Part shown: positions 18,377-26,371 of the stretch, piece by piece | Layout: the number at the start of each line of letters is the position of its first letter | Numbering within the stretch: the stretch's first letter is position 1 | Assembly (NCBI RefSeq): GCF_900109265.1 | Contig: NZ_FNZM01000033.1 | Location: 1-63,578 of the forward strand | Source of the DNA: Paraburkholderia tropica | GTDB lineage: Bacteria > Pseudomonadota > Gammaproteobacteria > Burkholderiales > Burkholderiaceae | Direction of reading: 5' to 3' | DNA length: 63,578 nt | Position numbers and translations under genes: made by a program | The notes under the pieces: model-generated | Databases searched by the model: none | What the model was told of the DNA's origin: nothing | What the model saw: the letters and a program-made list of their open reading frames with translations, nothing else

Positions 18377-18466
18377 GACGGAAATATCGTCGGCAGCCCC
18401 GGAGCGAACACGGCTTACCTTGGCACACCGCGCATCTTCATGGCCTCGCTCGAACTCGACTATTGA
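18377..18466 (+). pseudogene. TonB-dependent receptor, C-terminal tail fragment
   Basis: Directly fused to the kinase remnant is a 29-residue open stretch, DGNIVGSPGANTAYLGTPRI then FMASLELDY and a stop. G-x-P-R-x-x-x-x-S-L-x-x-x-Y/F at the very end matches the last beta strand of TonB-dependent siderophore receptors, including the terminal aromatic. Nothing of the remaining receptor is present. Confidence 0.55.
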
Positions 18467-18515
18467 CGCGCGCGCAGAGGCGTAGCGTCGATCCCGCCAT
18501 AAGAGTCTCTGCGGG

Positions 18516-18531
18516 TGGCCCGGTTATTGCA
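18516..18531 (+). promoter_or_regulatory. Sigma54 (-24/-12) promoter of the CooA-like/cowN unit
   Basis: TGGCCCG-GTTA-TTGCA has one mismatch to TGGCACG-N4-TTGCA. Predicted start near 18542, a 135-base leader before 18677. I found no TGT-N10-ACA site in the preceding 150 bases, so NifA control is inferred from the sigma54 element alone. Confidence 0.6.
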
Positions 18532-18676
18532 TGGCTCGTATTGGCGTTAGCTCATGCTATCGGCGTATATCGGGCAGCGCGCCGCTTACGCTCGCCTATT
18601 CGAGACCCCAGTGCGCGCGAACGCCATCTTTCGCGACGCCTCGCTGCCGTATCGACAGTTCGACGGAGGATGCCTC

Positions 18677-19411
18677 ATGTCCACTCACGCCGATCCATTC
18701 ACACGCATGCTCGACAGCGAGCAAGGACGGCTGCTGCTCTCGAAAGCCGTTCGGCGCAAATTGCGGCGCGGCCAGATGCTCAGCATGCCGTCGCAGTTCG
18801 ACAATCAGATTTTCATCGTGCGTAGCGGCCGCATCCGGGTTCACCTAATGAACGAGCAGCGCGAACTGACACTAGCGTTTCTCGAACCCGGCGACGTCTA
18901 TTCGACACACACTCCCGCATGGGTTACCGCGAGCGAGAGTTCCGAAGTGCTGCTGATCAGCGCGCGCGCATTCTCCGAACTGTTGGCCCAGATGCCGGCG
19001 GCCACCGGCACGGTGGTCCGCTCGCTCGGCATGTTGCTCGGACGCATGATCGAACTGGTCGAAACGCTGGTGTTTCGAGACGCTCACGCGCGACTCGCGC
19101 ACTTCCTCGTTTCGACGGCACGCAGTCACGGCCAGCGCAGCGCGAACGGCTGGACCTTGCGACTCCATCTGTCGATCACCGAAATCGCGTTGCTGCTCGG
19201 GTCGACACGTCAGACCGTCTCGGCGACCCTGAATCATATGCATCGCGAAGGCGTCATCATGCGACACGGGCCGCGCCAGTTCTTCATCGCCGACCTGGCG
19301 CGGCTGGAGGCGTGGAACGGCGAGCGCCGCACCGGCTGCGAAGCGCCTCGGCCGAAACAAAGCACGCAAGATGTCGGCCAGCCGACGGACGACGTCGAAA
19401 TGCCTGGCTAG
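18677..19411 (+). CDS. Crp/Fnr-family regulator resembling the CO sensor CooA
   Basis: 244 residues from ATG 18677 (GGAGG upstream). Order: cyclic-nucleotide-binding-like effector domain (about 25-115), dimer helix, winged-helix DNA-binding domain with ITEIALLLGSTRQTVSATLN. The block FIVRSGRIRVHLMNEQRELT plus FLEPGDVYSTHT aligns with CooA around its heme site. His78 falls at CooA His77 (the Fe(II) heme ligand); the redox-switch Cys75 is Ser. It lacks the Fnr cysteine cluster. Thirty-three bases separate it from cowN, a CO-protection gene, so a CO-responsive regulator is the best reading. Heme binding is inferred. Confidence 0.72.
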   Translation: MSTHADPFTRMLDSEQGRLLLSKAVRRKLRRGQMLSMPSQFDNQIFIVRSGRIRVHLMNEQRELTLAFLEPGDVYSTHTPAWVTASESSEVLLISARAFSELLAQMPAATGTVVRSLGMLLGRMIELVETLVFRDAHARLAHFLVSTARSHGQRSANGWTLRLHLSITEIALLLGSTRQTVSATLNHMHREGVIMRHGPRQFFIADLARLEAWNGERRTGCEAPRPKQSTQDVGQPTDDVEMPG

Positions 19412-19444
19412 ACTGATGACACGACCAATCATCAGGAGTCCGTC

Positions 19445-19729
19445 TTGTCTACTTCATCCGCTTCCGCCGACCGCTATCGAACCTTCAAGGGCATCGACTT
19501 CGACGGACAGACCCGTCGCATGATGGAACGTATCGAACAACACACGCTATCCAGCGACGACCCATTCTGGGCGTACTTTCATGGGCGCCGCCGCGCGACG
19601 AACGGGCCGCGCCACGACGATCTGCTGTTGCTGGCGAGCTTCGTCAACCAGATCCGCGAGCTCTTCGAATCGCACAACGACGAGGAGGGGCTGCTCTGGC
19701 TCGATCAGATCGAAAACGAATGTTTCTGA
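19445..19729 (+). CDS. cowN: CowN, CO-protection protein for nitrogenase
   Basis: 94 residues with a TTG start placed after CAGGAG. DRYRTFKGIDFDGQTRRMME and NQIRELFESHNDEEGLLWLD match the CowN family pattern (DRY-x-x-F-x-G-I-D-x-D-G; x-I-R-E-L-F-E-x-x-x-D-E-E). CowN allows N2-dependent growth in the presence of CO by protecting Mo-nitrogenase; in Rhodospirillum rubrum it is controlled by CO-sensing regulators. Here it follows a CooA-like gene and a sigma54 element. Confidence 0.88.
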   Translation: MSTSSASADRYRTFKGIDFDGQTRRMMERIEQHTLSSDDPFWAYFHGRRRATNGPRHDDLLLLASFVNQIRELFESHNDEEGLLWLDQIENECF

Positions 19730-19738
19730 TGACTAACA

Positions 19739-19763
19739 AGCAGCGGCACGCCGTGCCGCTGCT
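19739..19763. terminator. Strong hairpin between convergent cowN and mop, likely bidirectional terminator
   Basis: AGCAGCGGCAC (19739-19749) and GTGCCGCTGCT (19753-19763) form an 11-pair perfect stem with a three-base loop. No T-run follows on either strand. The position between two convergent genes supports a terminator role. Confidence 0.55.
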
Positions 19764-19771
19764 GCGCCAGC

Positions 19772-20203
19772 TTATTGCGCGGCGACCGCCACCATGACCG
19801 AATAGGCCTTGAAAACGGCAGTCGCCTCCATACCAACCATCAGCGCCAGTGCATCGACTGCGTCGTTGGTGACGCTGGCAGTCAGGATCGTGCCACCGGG
19901 CAACGTCAGGCCGATCAGCGACGAAACCGCACCCCGCTCCACGCGGGAGATGGTTCCCGAGAACTGGTTACGCGCCGACAAGGCGTAGCCGGCGAAATCG
20001 AGCACGAGCACCACCGCCGACGACTTGATCAACACGAGCGCTTCGTTTCCCGCCGATAGTTTCAGACGCTCCGCCGCTGCGGTCGTCATGGTTGCCGCCA
20101 CCTGATGGCCGCCCGGGACGGCGACCAGGACCTGGGTCGTCACCGGCCCCGGCGTCACGGCGTCGACGATGCCGGAAAGCACATTACGTGCGGTCGTTTT
20201 CAT
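19772..20203 (-). CDS. mop: Molbindin with two Mop domains
   Basis: 143 residues from ATG 20203 (CAGGAG upstream). Two tandem Mop/TOBE domains: SARNQFSGTISRVERGAVSS in the second is the classic S-A-R-N-x-x-x-G-x-I motif, and TARNVLSGIVDAVTPGPVTT is its partner at the start. Such di-Mop proteins bind and store molybdate in the cytoplasm. ModC just upstream ends without its own TOBE domain, so this protein may provide the molybdate-binding part or act as a Mo reservoir for FeMo-cofactor synthesis. Confidence 0.9.
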   Translation of the reverse strand: MKTTARNVLSGIVDAVTPGPVTTQVLVAVPGGHQVAATMTTAAAERLKLSAGNEALVLIKSSAVVLVLDFAGYALSARNQFSGTISRVERGAVSSLIGLTLPGGTILTASVTNDAVDALALMVGMEATAVFKAYSVMVAVAAQ

Positions 20204-20264
20204 TGCGATTCTCCTGAGAAGGCCAGCCACGGCTGGCAACGAACGGGTAGAGACGCCCAGGATT

Positions 20265-21041
20265 TCATCCATCCACGGGCATATGGAGCAGGTCGCGGAC
20301 GTGCCGCTCACGCACGTTGAGCGACGACGCCCGACGCTCCGGCATCAGCTCGCGCGCCTCGCCGTTTCGCACGTCCACTTCCCTCACCACGCGTCCGTGC
20401 TCGATAACGAATGCGACGTCGGCCAGCGCAAGCACGTCGTCGAGGTCGTGCGTGATCATCACAACCGGAATCTTCCAACGCGCGAACACGCGCGCGAGCT
20501 GCTTGCGCAGTGCGTCGCGCAACATCGGGTTCAGCGCGGCAAACGGCTCGTCGAGCAGCAACAGATCCGGCTGGCACGCAAGCGCACGCGCCATCGCCAC
20601 GCGTTGCTGCTGCCCGCCCGACAGGGTGGCCGGACGGCTGTCCGCCAGCGCCGTCAGCCCGAACGTATCGAGCAATTCGCCGATCAGCGCGACCTGCTCG
20701 CGCGCGAGCCTGCGGCGGCGCCAGTTCGTCAGCCCGAACGCCACGTTGTCCCGCACGCTCAGATGTGGAAACAACGCGTAGTGCTGGAACAGGTAGCCGA
20801 TCCCGCGCCGCTGCGGCGCCAGATCGATACCCCGCGCCGAATCGAACAGGACGCGCCCGTCGACGCGCACATGACCGCGTTGCAGCGAAAGCAACCCCGC
20901 GATCGCCTGCAAGGTCAACGACTTGCCGCCACCCGACGGCCCGTACAGCGCGATCACTGACGCGTCGGACACGAAGCGCGTGGCGAGCACGAAGTGCCGC
21001 GCCCCATCCGACACGGTCGCGCCGAGATCGACATCGATCAT
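20265..21041 (-). CDS. modC: Molybdate ABC transporter ATP-binding protein ModC
   Basis: 258 residues. Walker A GPSGGGKS, Q-loop YLFQHYALFPHL, signature LSGGQQQRVAMARALA, Walker B LLLLDEPFAAL, and H-loop VVMITHD are all intact. The usual ModC carries a C-terminal TOBE/Mop domain (about 350 residues in all); this one stops at 258, and the domain is encoded separately by mop 62 bases on. It energises ModB at the inner membrane. Confidence 0.92.
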   Translation of the reverse strand: MIDVDLGATVSDGARHFVLATRFVSDASVIALYGPSGGGKSLTLQAIAGLLSLQRGHVRVDGRVLFDSARGIDLAPQRRGIGYLFQHYALFPHLSVRDNVAFGLTNWRRRRLAREQVALIGELLDTFGLTALADSRPATLSGGQQQRVAMARALACQPDLLLLDEPFAALNPMLRDALRKQLARVFARWKIPVVMITHDLDDVLALADVAFVIEHGRVVREVDVRNGEARELMPERRASSLNVRERHVRDLLHMPVDG

Positions 21042-21053
21042 GTCGTTGCGGTC

Positions 21054-21812
21054 CTACGAGTGCGCGAAGCCATAGCGTTTCAGTATCTCCTGCGCCTGCG
21101 GGCTCAACAGATAGGCGATGAACGTTTTCGCCAGCGCGGGTTCGCGACTCGCGCTGACCGCGACGACCGGATAGGTCACGGGGGCGTGGCCGCCGACGGC
21201 CTGGACAATCGCAACCTTGTCGGACATCAGCAGCGCGTCCGTGCGATACACGAAGCCAGCCTCGGCCTCACCCCTCGCCACGTAATCGAGCACCTGCCGC
21301 ACGCTGTCGGCCTGCACGAATTTTGGCGCGAGCGCATCCCAGAGCGCGGCCTTTTCGAGCGCCTGTTGCGTGTAGCCCCCCACTGGCACAGTCGATGTCT
21401 TGCCGATGGCGATGCGCTGCACCGCCGGATTCGCCAGATCCGCCATGCTTTTCACCGGCGAGCTTTGGACAGCGGGCACGATCAGCACCAGCGTGTTCGC
21501 CGCGAAGTCGCGGCGCGTGGCGGCGTCGAACAGCCCGGCGTCGACGCCGCGCGTGACGGTCTGCTCGTCGGCGCTTACAAATACGTCGACGGGTGCGCCC
21601 TGCCGGATCTGTTGCAGCAGCACGCCGGAGGCCGCGAAATTGAAGCGCACGGTGATGTCTGGATGCGTCGCCTCGAACTTCGCGCCCACTTCCTTGAACG
21701 CATCGGTCAGACTGGCGGCGGCGGAAACGGTGAGTTGCTGCGCCATCGCAAGGGACGGCAGTGCAACAAGCAGAACCAAGGCGGCGAATAGAACAGACAG
21801 GAAACGTTTCAA
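21054..21812 (-). CDS. modA: Periplasmic molybdate-binding protein ModA
   Basis: 252 residues from a TTG start at 21812 (GGAG six bases upstream; no in-frame ATG gives a signal peptide). MKRFLSVLFAALVLLVALPS then AMA gives a clean Sec signal with cleavage before QQLTV. LTVSAAASLTDAFKEVGAKF and FNFAASGVLLQQIRQGAPVD show the oxyanion-contacting Ser and Ala/Ser positions of ModA. Delivers molybdate to ModBC. The gene order modB-modA-modC is unusual; modA normally comes first. Confidence 0.92.
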   Translation of the reverse strand: MKRFLSVLFAALVLLVALPSLAMAQQLTVSAAASLTDAFKEVGAKFEATHPDITVRFNFAASGVLLQQIRQGAPVDVFVSADEQTVTRGVDAGLFDAATRRDFAANTLVLIVPAVQSSPVKSMADLANPAVQRIAIGKTSTVPVGGYTQQALEKAALWDALAPKFVQADSVRQVLDYVARGEAEAGFVYRTDALLMSDKVAIVQAVGGHAPVTYPVVAVSASREPALAKTFIAYLLSPQAQEILKRYGFAHS

Positions 21813-21828
21813 GGCATGCTCCACGAAA

Positions 21829-22503
21829 TCAGCGAAGAGAAAGAAAGCGCCCGGACAACACGAGCATCGCAATGGACAACACGGAAGTGACGAGCACCAG
21901 CAGTAATGCGGCTTCGTCGCGGCCATCCTGCATGGCGTCGTAGATGGCCATCGAGAGCGTCTGTGTCTGATGCGGGATGTCACCGGCCACCATGAGCGTC
22001 GCGCCGAACTCACCCATCGCGCGCGCAAACGCGAGTAGCGTGCCCGCGAGAATGCCGGGCCAGGCGAGTGGCAGCGTCACGCGCACGAACACCGACCAGG
22101 GCGATTGGCGCAGTGTCAGCGCCGCGGCCTCAAGCGAACGGTCCACACCCGCGAACGCGGCATTGGCCGACTTCAACACCAGCGGCAGCGCGACCAGCGC
22201 CGACGCGAGCACCGCGCCGTGCCAGTTGAAGACGATCTTGTAGCCGGTCTGCCGGTACAGCCATCCGCCCACGATGCTGCGCCGGCCGGCCGCCACGAGC
22301 AGGCCATAGCCGATCACGGTCGGCGGCAGGACGAGCGGCAACATGAAAACCGCTTCGAGTGCGGTGCTGCCCGGAAAGCGCCGGCGCGCAAACAGCCAGC
22401 CGAGCGCGATGCCGGCGACGAGCGCGAGCGCCGTGGCGAGGCCCGCCACGCGTAGCGACAGCCATAACGGCGACCAGTCCATCCGATGTAGGGAATCCGA
22501 CAT
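21829..22503 (-). CDS. modB: Molybdate ABC transporter permease ModB
   Basis: 224 residues from ATG 22503 with five to six membrane helices. PLVLPPTVIGYGLLVAAGR early and the cytoplasmic EAA loop (AAALTLRQSPWSVFVRVTLP), followed by FARAMGEFGATLMVAG, match ModB. It is the first gene of the operon, behind a sigma54 promoter at 22546-22561, so molybdate import should rise with nitrogen-fixation gene expression. Confidence 0.92.
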   Translation of the reverse strand: MSDSLHRMDWSPLWLSLRVAGLATALALVAGIALGWLFARRRFPGSTALEAVFMLPLVLPPTVIGYGLLVAAGRRSIVGGWLYRQTGYKIVFNWHGAVLASALVALPLVLKSANAAFAGVDRSLEAAALTLRQSPWSVFVRVTLPLAWPGILAGTLLAFARAMGEFGATLMVAGDIPHQTQTLSMAIYDAMQDGRDEAALLLVLVTSVLSIAMLVLSGRFLSLR

Positions 22504-22545
22504 TCTCGACAATTCACGTTATCAAACGGGCGACCGAACCATCGT

Positions 22546-22561
22546 TGCAAAATGTGAGCCA
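22546..22561 (-). promoter_or_regulatory. Sigma54 (-24/-12) promoter of the mod operon
   Basis: Minus strand TGGCTCA-CATT-TTGCA keeps the essential GG and GC at the right spacing. Predicted start near 22535, about 30 bases before modB. It lies between the LLM oxidoreductase stop (22601) and modB. No TGT-N10-ACA site is found within 150 bases upstream. Confidence 0.7.
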
Positions 22562-22600
22562 TGTGCATGTCGATGGCGCACCCTGCCGCGCGGCTGCCGA

Positions 22601-23593
22601 TCACGTGGCGGCTAGACCAGCCGCGCGCGCAAACAACGCGAGAGACGCCCGCGCCTCGACCGGATCGTGCGTCGCGGGCTTGAGCAGGAGCTGGTACGGC
22701 CCGAGCCGGTCGCGCAGCGCCTTCGCACGCGCCACACATTGCTCTGGCGTGCCGATGATCGAGTTCGCGAGAATCACCGCTTCGGGCGCGCCCGGCGCGA
22801 ACATCGGCGGCAGCTTGCCGGACGGGAACTGCACGCCCATCAGACGCGGATAGGCACGCACCGCCGCGACGCCATGCTCGACCGCATGCCGGCTATCCTC
22901 GTCGCAATGAAAAAAGCGGGCGATCGCGAACGGGAAGTCGCCGCGTCGCGCACGCTCGGCGGCGACCTGCTCCGCGATCTCGCTGAAATCGGCCGACGGC
23001 GTCGCCATCAGGCCATAGCCGTGCTGTTCGGCAAGATGCTGTGAATCGCCGGCCAGGCTCGCAAGCCAGACCGGCACCGGGCGCTGGAGCGGACGCGGAT
23101 ACACCGCGACACCTTCGTAGTGGAAGAAACGCCCGTCGAAGCGCGTTTGCGGCTCGTTCCACAATCGCTGGATCAGCGCGAGCGCCTCGTGCATGCGCTC
23201 ACGCGCGACATCGGCGGACGCGATCCCCGCATGCCGGTACTGCTCGGGAAACGGACCGCCCCGCGCGACGCCGAATTCGATGCGCCCGCCGCTCAGCAGA
23301 TCGAGCGACGCGATGTCCTCCGCAACGCGCAGCGGGTCGTTCAGTGCGAGCAGCGATGCGCCCGTGCCGAGACGGATCGTCGACGTACAGGCGGCAATGT
23401 GCGAAAGCAGCACCGTCAATGCGCTGCCGATCGCGAACGGACTGTAGTGATGTTCGGCGACCCATGCTGCGTGAAACCCCAGCTCCTCAGCCGCGATCGC
23501 GGTTCGTACGGTCTGTCCGAGCGCGTCGCGGGCATCGCCTTCGGGATTCTCGACGTTGAGAAAGACACCATAGCGTTGTAGTAAATCCGACAT
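22601..23593 (-). CDS. LLM-class flavin-dependent oxidoreductase
   Basis: 330 residues of the luciferase-like monooxygenase (F420/FMN) fold. Signatures: AIAAEELGFHAAWVAEHHYS near the start, IRLGTGASLLALNDPLRVAE, the GRIEFGVARGGP block and VPVWLASLAGDSQ later. ATG 23593 is preferred to an upstream TTG. It overlaps or abuts the globin-like gene, ending the nifE operon. LLM proteins recur in nif clusters of Burkholderiaceae, but their substrate is unknown; a role in flavin-linked electron or oxygen chemistry is an inference. Confidence 0.88.
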   Translation of the reverse strand: MSDLLQRYGVFLNVENPEGDARDALGQTVRTAIAAEELGFHAAWVAEHHYSPFAIGSALTVLLSHIAACTSTIRLGTGASLLALNDPLRVAEDIASLDLLSGGRIEFGVARGGPFPEQYRHAGIASADVARERMHEALALIQRLWNEPQTRFDGRFFHYEGVAVYPRPLQRPVPVWLASLAGDSQHLAEQHGYGLMATPSADFSEIAEQVAAERARRGDFPFAIARFFHCDEDSRHAVEHGVAAVRAYPRLMGVQFPSGKLPPMFAPGAPEAVILANSIIGTPEQCVARAKALRDRLGPYQLLLKPATHDPVEARASLALFARAAGLAAT

Positions 23594-23607
23594 TTCGGTC
23601 TGATCCG

Positions 23608-24246
23608 TCAAATAGCGTCATGCCCGTGCAAGTTCCGGGCCGGAACACAGCCGTGTGGCGAGCGGTCCTGCAAGACCGGCGTCGAGAACCAGCTGCGCAC
23701 CGTGTCGTAGGCATAGCGGGTGAGCCGGTCGTGGCGTGCACGCGGGGCGAGCAGATAGACGGAAAGCGGCTCGGCCCAGCCCCAGAAGTCGGCGCGCAGC
23801 GCGGTCGGAAAATTGACATCGTCGAACGCGTGCCACAACTGCACCAACCACAACTCGCGCCCATCCTCGTCGAGCAGCAACGGCAAGCCCGCGCCCGCCT
23901 GCAAATGGGCATGACGCTGGCTGTAATAGAGCGGTCCGCCGCAAGCCTCGACGACAAAGTCGGCAACCCGCTCCGTCACGCAATCGAAGCAATCCCCAGC
24001 GTTGATGAACAGCGGCGTCGTCCTGAGCCGCCGCATGTGCTGCCTGACCAGATCGCGCAAGCCAGCTTCCTCACAGATGGCAAGCAGGCGATGCGGCGGG
24101 GATGGTAACGGCGGACACAGCGTCTGCTCGCCACGCGCAGGACGCTCGCGCGAAGACTGGACAACAGGCCAGTGCAATGTCCGGTAGCAGGCGCGCGTGC
24201 ACGGTGTCCAGCGCGCACGCGGCGGAGCCTCAGAGGTCGGATCCAT
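23608..24246 (-). CDS. Globin-like protein (truncated-haemoglobin related)
   Basis: 212 residues from ATG 24246. After a 55-residue low-complexity lead, HRLLAICEEAGLRDLVRQHM, ADFVVEACGGPLYYSQRHAH and ELWLVQLWHAFDDVNFP follow the helix order of 2/2 globins: the GGP-x-Y-Y-S-x-R-H turn resembles the distal part and W-x-x-x-W the later helices. The proximal-His position is unclear by eye. It lies between nifQ and the LLM gene, so oxygen or NO handling around nitrogenase is a reasonable inference. A second globin is at 34894. Confidence 0.65.
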   Translation of the reverse strand: MDPTSEAPPRARWTPCTRACYRTLHWPVVQSSRERPARGEQTLCPPLPSPPHRLLAICEEAGLRDLVRQHMRRLRTTPLFINAGDCFDCVTERVADFVVEACGGPLYYSQRHAHLQAGAGLPLLLDEDGRELWLVQLWHAFDDVNFPTALRADFWGWAEPLSVYLLAPRARHDRLTRYAYDTVRSWFSTPVLQDRSPHGCVPARNLHGHDAI

Positions 24247-24346
24247 GAGCGTGTTGGGTTCCTTGTCCGGTTTGTTGGTTATATACAGACGTACATAACG
24301 ATCCATGTGACAAAGCAAGGACCACGCCTGGACCGCCCGCAGGCTC

Positions 24347-24919
24347 CTAGCGCTCCGGCCCGAAACAATGACCGTAATCCGAGCACACGCCACAGCTCGG
24401 CGCCTTGCAGACGAACAGCCCCTCGCGCTCGCACAACTGCTTATAGAAGAACTTCTTCCATTTCATGTCGTTGACGTTTTTTTCCGCTAGCCGTGGAAAC
24501 CAGTCGCGAAGCAACGCGGAAAGCTCGCGCCGCGAAGGCAGCCGCAGATCCTGCCAGAGATGGTTGGCACCGAGACACGCACAGGCCAGCGCGTGGGCCA
24601 CGCAGTTCACTTCCTCGGGCGTTCCGTTGCAAGGGTCGGCATGCTCCTTGAAGAGCGTCACGAGGTCTTCGACTTCGTCGTACCGCGTCCCTGGCGGTGA
24701 CGCGCCGCTCGATGCGTCCCACGCCAACGGCAATGACGCCTCGGCGCCGGGAAACCAGTGCGCGAGCAGCCAGCGGGTTTCGTCCACGTTCAGTCCGCGG
24801 ATCGGCAGCGCCCGCATGCCGTCCTCGTCAAAAGCCGACGACAGCACACCGGCGAGCGCAAGCACCGTCGGGTGATCGGCGCTCACCGCATGGTTCATCA
24901 AGGACGTGTGGAAATCCAT
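24347..24919 (-). CDS. nifQ: NifQ, molybdenum-sulfur donor for FeMo-co synthesis
   Basis: 190 residues. The defining C-terminal motif is CKAPSCGVCSDYGHC (C-x4-C-x2-C-x5-C), which binds the Mo-Fe-S cluster that NifQ passes to the NifEN/NifH complex. Upstream, NGTPEEVNCVAHALACACLG and KWKKFFYKQLCEREG are also family blocks. It is placed after fdxB in the nifE operon and close to the mod genes, joining molybdate uptake to cofactor assembly. Confidence 0.94.
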   Translation of the reverse strand: MDFHTSLMNHAVSADHPTVLALAGVLSSAFDEDGMRALPIRGLNVDETRWLLAHWFPGAEASLPLAWDASSGASPPGTRYDEVEDLVTLFKEHADPCNGTPEEVNCVAHALACACLGANHLWQDLRLPSRRELSALLRDWFPRLAEKNVNDMKWKKFFYKQLCEREGLFVCKAPSCGVCSDYGHCFGPER

Positions 24920-24935
24920 GACCGTCGAGGCCTGC

Positions 24936-25238
24936 TCAAAGCCGCGCCGCCGCGTGCATATAGCACTTCTTCGGGCAGATCTTCGCGCAAGCGGTACAGC
25001 CGATACACAGCTCCCTGTGCGCGATGGTCATGACTTTCTTCTCGTACTCGTCGTCCTCGTCGTCGTCGAGGGCGATGTGGTCGCCGTCCTCGTCGAGCCC
25101 CACCAGTTCGAGCACGCCGCGCGGGCATACCCGGAAGCATCGCCCGCAGCCGATGCATTTTTCTTCGTCGAGCGTCGACACGAAAGTCGGCGTCCAGGTC
25201 TCGCCGCTCGGCAGCGTCACGCTAAAGAGATCGCTCAC
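24936..25238 (-). CDS. fdxB: Ferredoxin III, nif-specific (2[4Fe-4S])
   Basis: 100 residues. Two cluster motifs: CIGCGRCFRVCPRG and CIGCTACAKICPKKC, separated by an acidic insert (LDEDGDHIALDDDEDDEYE) that marks the FdxB subgroup. It carries low-potential electrons in the cytoplasm, most likely for cofactor assembly or nitrogenase. Same operon as nifX and nifQ. Confidence 0.92.
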   Translation of the reverse strand: MSDLFSVTLPSGETWTPTFVSTLDEEKCIGCGRCFRVCPRGVLELVGLDEDGDHIALDDDEDDEYEKKVMTIAHRELCIGCTACAKICPKKCYMHAAARL

Positions 25239-25256
25239 GTCCGTCTCCCGCGCGGC

Positions 25257-25454
25257 TCACGCCGAAGCCGCGGCTGCGGCTTTACGCGCGTCCATCAGCG
25301 CGGCGTGCGCGTCGTGACAGCGCTGTGCGACCGTGAGAATCTGCTCCCAGTTCGTCGGCAGTTCCTCGGACAGGTCGTGAAGATCCATCTTCGCCTGCGT
25401 CGCCTGCGCGTTGAGCTTTTTCAGGCGCGCCTTGAGTTCGTCGGCATCGGTCAT
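25257..25454 (-). CDS. DUF683 / CCE_0567-family nif protein
   Basis: 65 residues from MTDADELKARLKKLNAQATQ at 25454, preceded by CGGGAGAACACG. A single helical hairpin with LHDLSEELPTNWEQIL in the turn is typical of this small nif-associated family, which crystallised homologues show to be a Rop-like helical metal-binding protein. It always sits beside nifX and the DUF269 gene. Its exact job is unknown. Confidence 0.85.
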   Translation of the reverse strand: MTDADELKARLKKLNAQATQAKMDLHDLSEELPTNWEQILTVAQRCHDAHAALMDARKAAAAASA

Positions 25455-25467
25455 CGTGTTCTCCCGC

Positions 25468-25962
25468 TCAGGCGCCGTATTGCGCAATGGCCGGATAGGC
25501 CCGGATCATCTCGACGGCTTCGCTCAGGAACTTGCCGCCCGCCTCGGCCAGCTTCGCAAGCGACGCAAAGCCGAAGCGGTGCACGTCGCGAAGCTGCTTG
25601 TTGACGACCACGAGACGCCCGGCGATCAGCACCATGCGCCCGAAGCCTTCGTGGCTCATCTTCATCATCGGCGACACCATCTGGCCGGTCTCCCGCTCGA
25701 TCGCCACCGCGATCGCGTTGTAGAACAGTTCCAGATGCCAGAGCGTCTCGGGGTCCGGGTCGCCCATGATCGGAATCGCGCGACGCTCTTCCGACGTCAG
25801 GATGTACGGCTTGAGCAGTTTCAGGTCGCTCTTGCCTTCCCAGGTGCCGTGGGTATCCTGCGCGCGCAATTGCCTCACGAGCTGCTGGACAAACGGCGTC
25901 GCGAGTAGCGCCTCTTCGCTGGCCGCATCGGCGGCCTCCTTGCCGGTAATGGCTTCAGCCAT
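25468..25962 (-). CDS. NifX-associated protein (DUF269)
   Basis: 164 residues. FVQQLVRQLRAQDTHGTWEG, ITGKEAADAASEE and MSHEGFGRMVLIAGRLVVVN are diagnostic of the DUF269 family found directly after nifX in most Mo-diazotrophs. It overlaps the nifX stop by eight bases, so the two are translationally coupled. Presumed to help FeMo-co trafficking; not biochemically defined here. Confidence 0.9.
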   Translation of the reverse strand: MAEAITGKEAADAASEEALLATPFVQQLVRQLRAQDTHGTWEGKSDLKLLKPYILTSEERRAIPIMGDPDPETLWHLELFYNAIAVAIERETGQMVSPMMKMSHEGFGRMVLIAGRLVVVNKQLRDVHRFGFASLAKLAEAGGKFLSEAVEMIRAYPAIAQYGA

Positions 25963-26371
25963 GGGATACCTCGTCGTCCTCTTCGAAATCGAATGATGGC
26001 CTGCCTTCCTTCGCGAGCGCCTTGCGCAGCCACGGCGGCGGCGTGCCCTTCAACACGTCGCGCAGCTTCGCCAGAATGTCCTCGATCGGCTCCGGCTGCG
26101 GCACCTTGATTGGATGGATCTTCAGCGCGACCACGCGCGCCGCGCCCGAGCCGCCGATCGCGGCGACGTAGAGGATCGCGCAGTCCTTGACGGCGTCGAG
26201 CTTCGGCGCGAGCTTGTCCTCGTCGCCGTCCTCTTCGAGCTTGCCTCCGAAGTCGAACGACTCGACGAACGTGTGGCCGTCGGCGGTCACGTCGTACGTG
26301 ACGATGCTTTTCGCCCAGCCAAAGTGCGCATCGACGTGCACCTTGTCCTGGGTCGCGAATGCGATTTTCAT
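25955..26371 (-). CDS. nifX: NifX, FeMo-co precursor carrier
   Basis: 138 residues of the NifX/NafY fold: MKIAFATQDKVHVDAHFGWA with the conserved VDAHFG strand-turn, then CAILYVAAIGGSGAARVVAL and the family tail LKGTPPPWLRKAL. NifX holds NifB-co and a later precursor for NifEN. The start overlaps the nifN stop by four bases. Confidence 0.93.
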   Translation of the reverse strand: MKIAFATQDKVHVDAHFGWAKSIVTYDVTADGHTFVESFDFGGKLEEDGDEDKLAPKLDAVKDCAILYVAAIGGSGAARVVALKIHPIKVPQPEPIEDILAKLRDVLKGTPPPWLRKALAKEGRPSFDFEEDDEVSHG

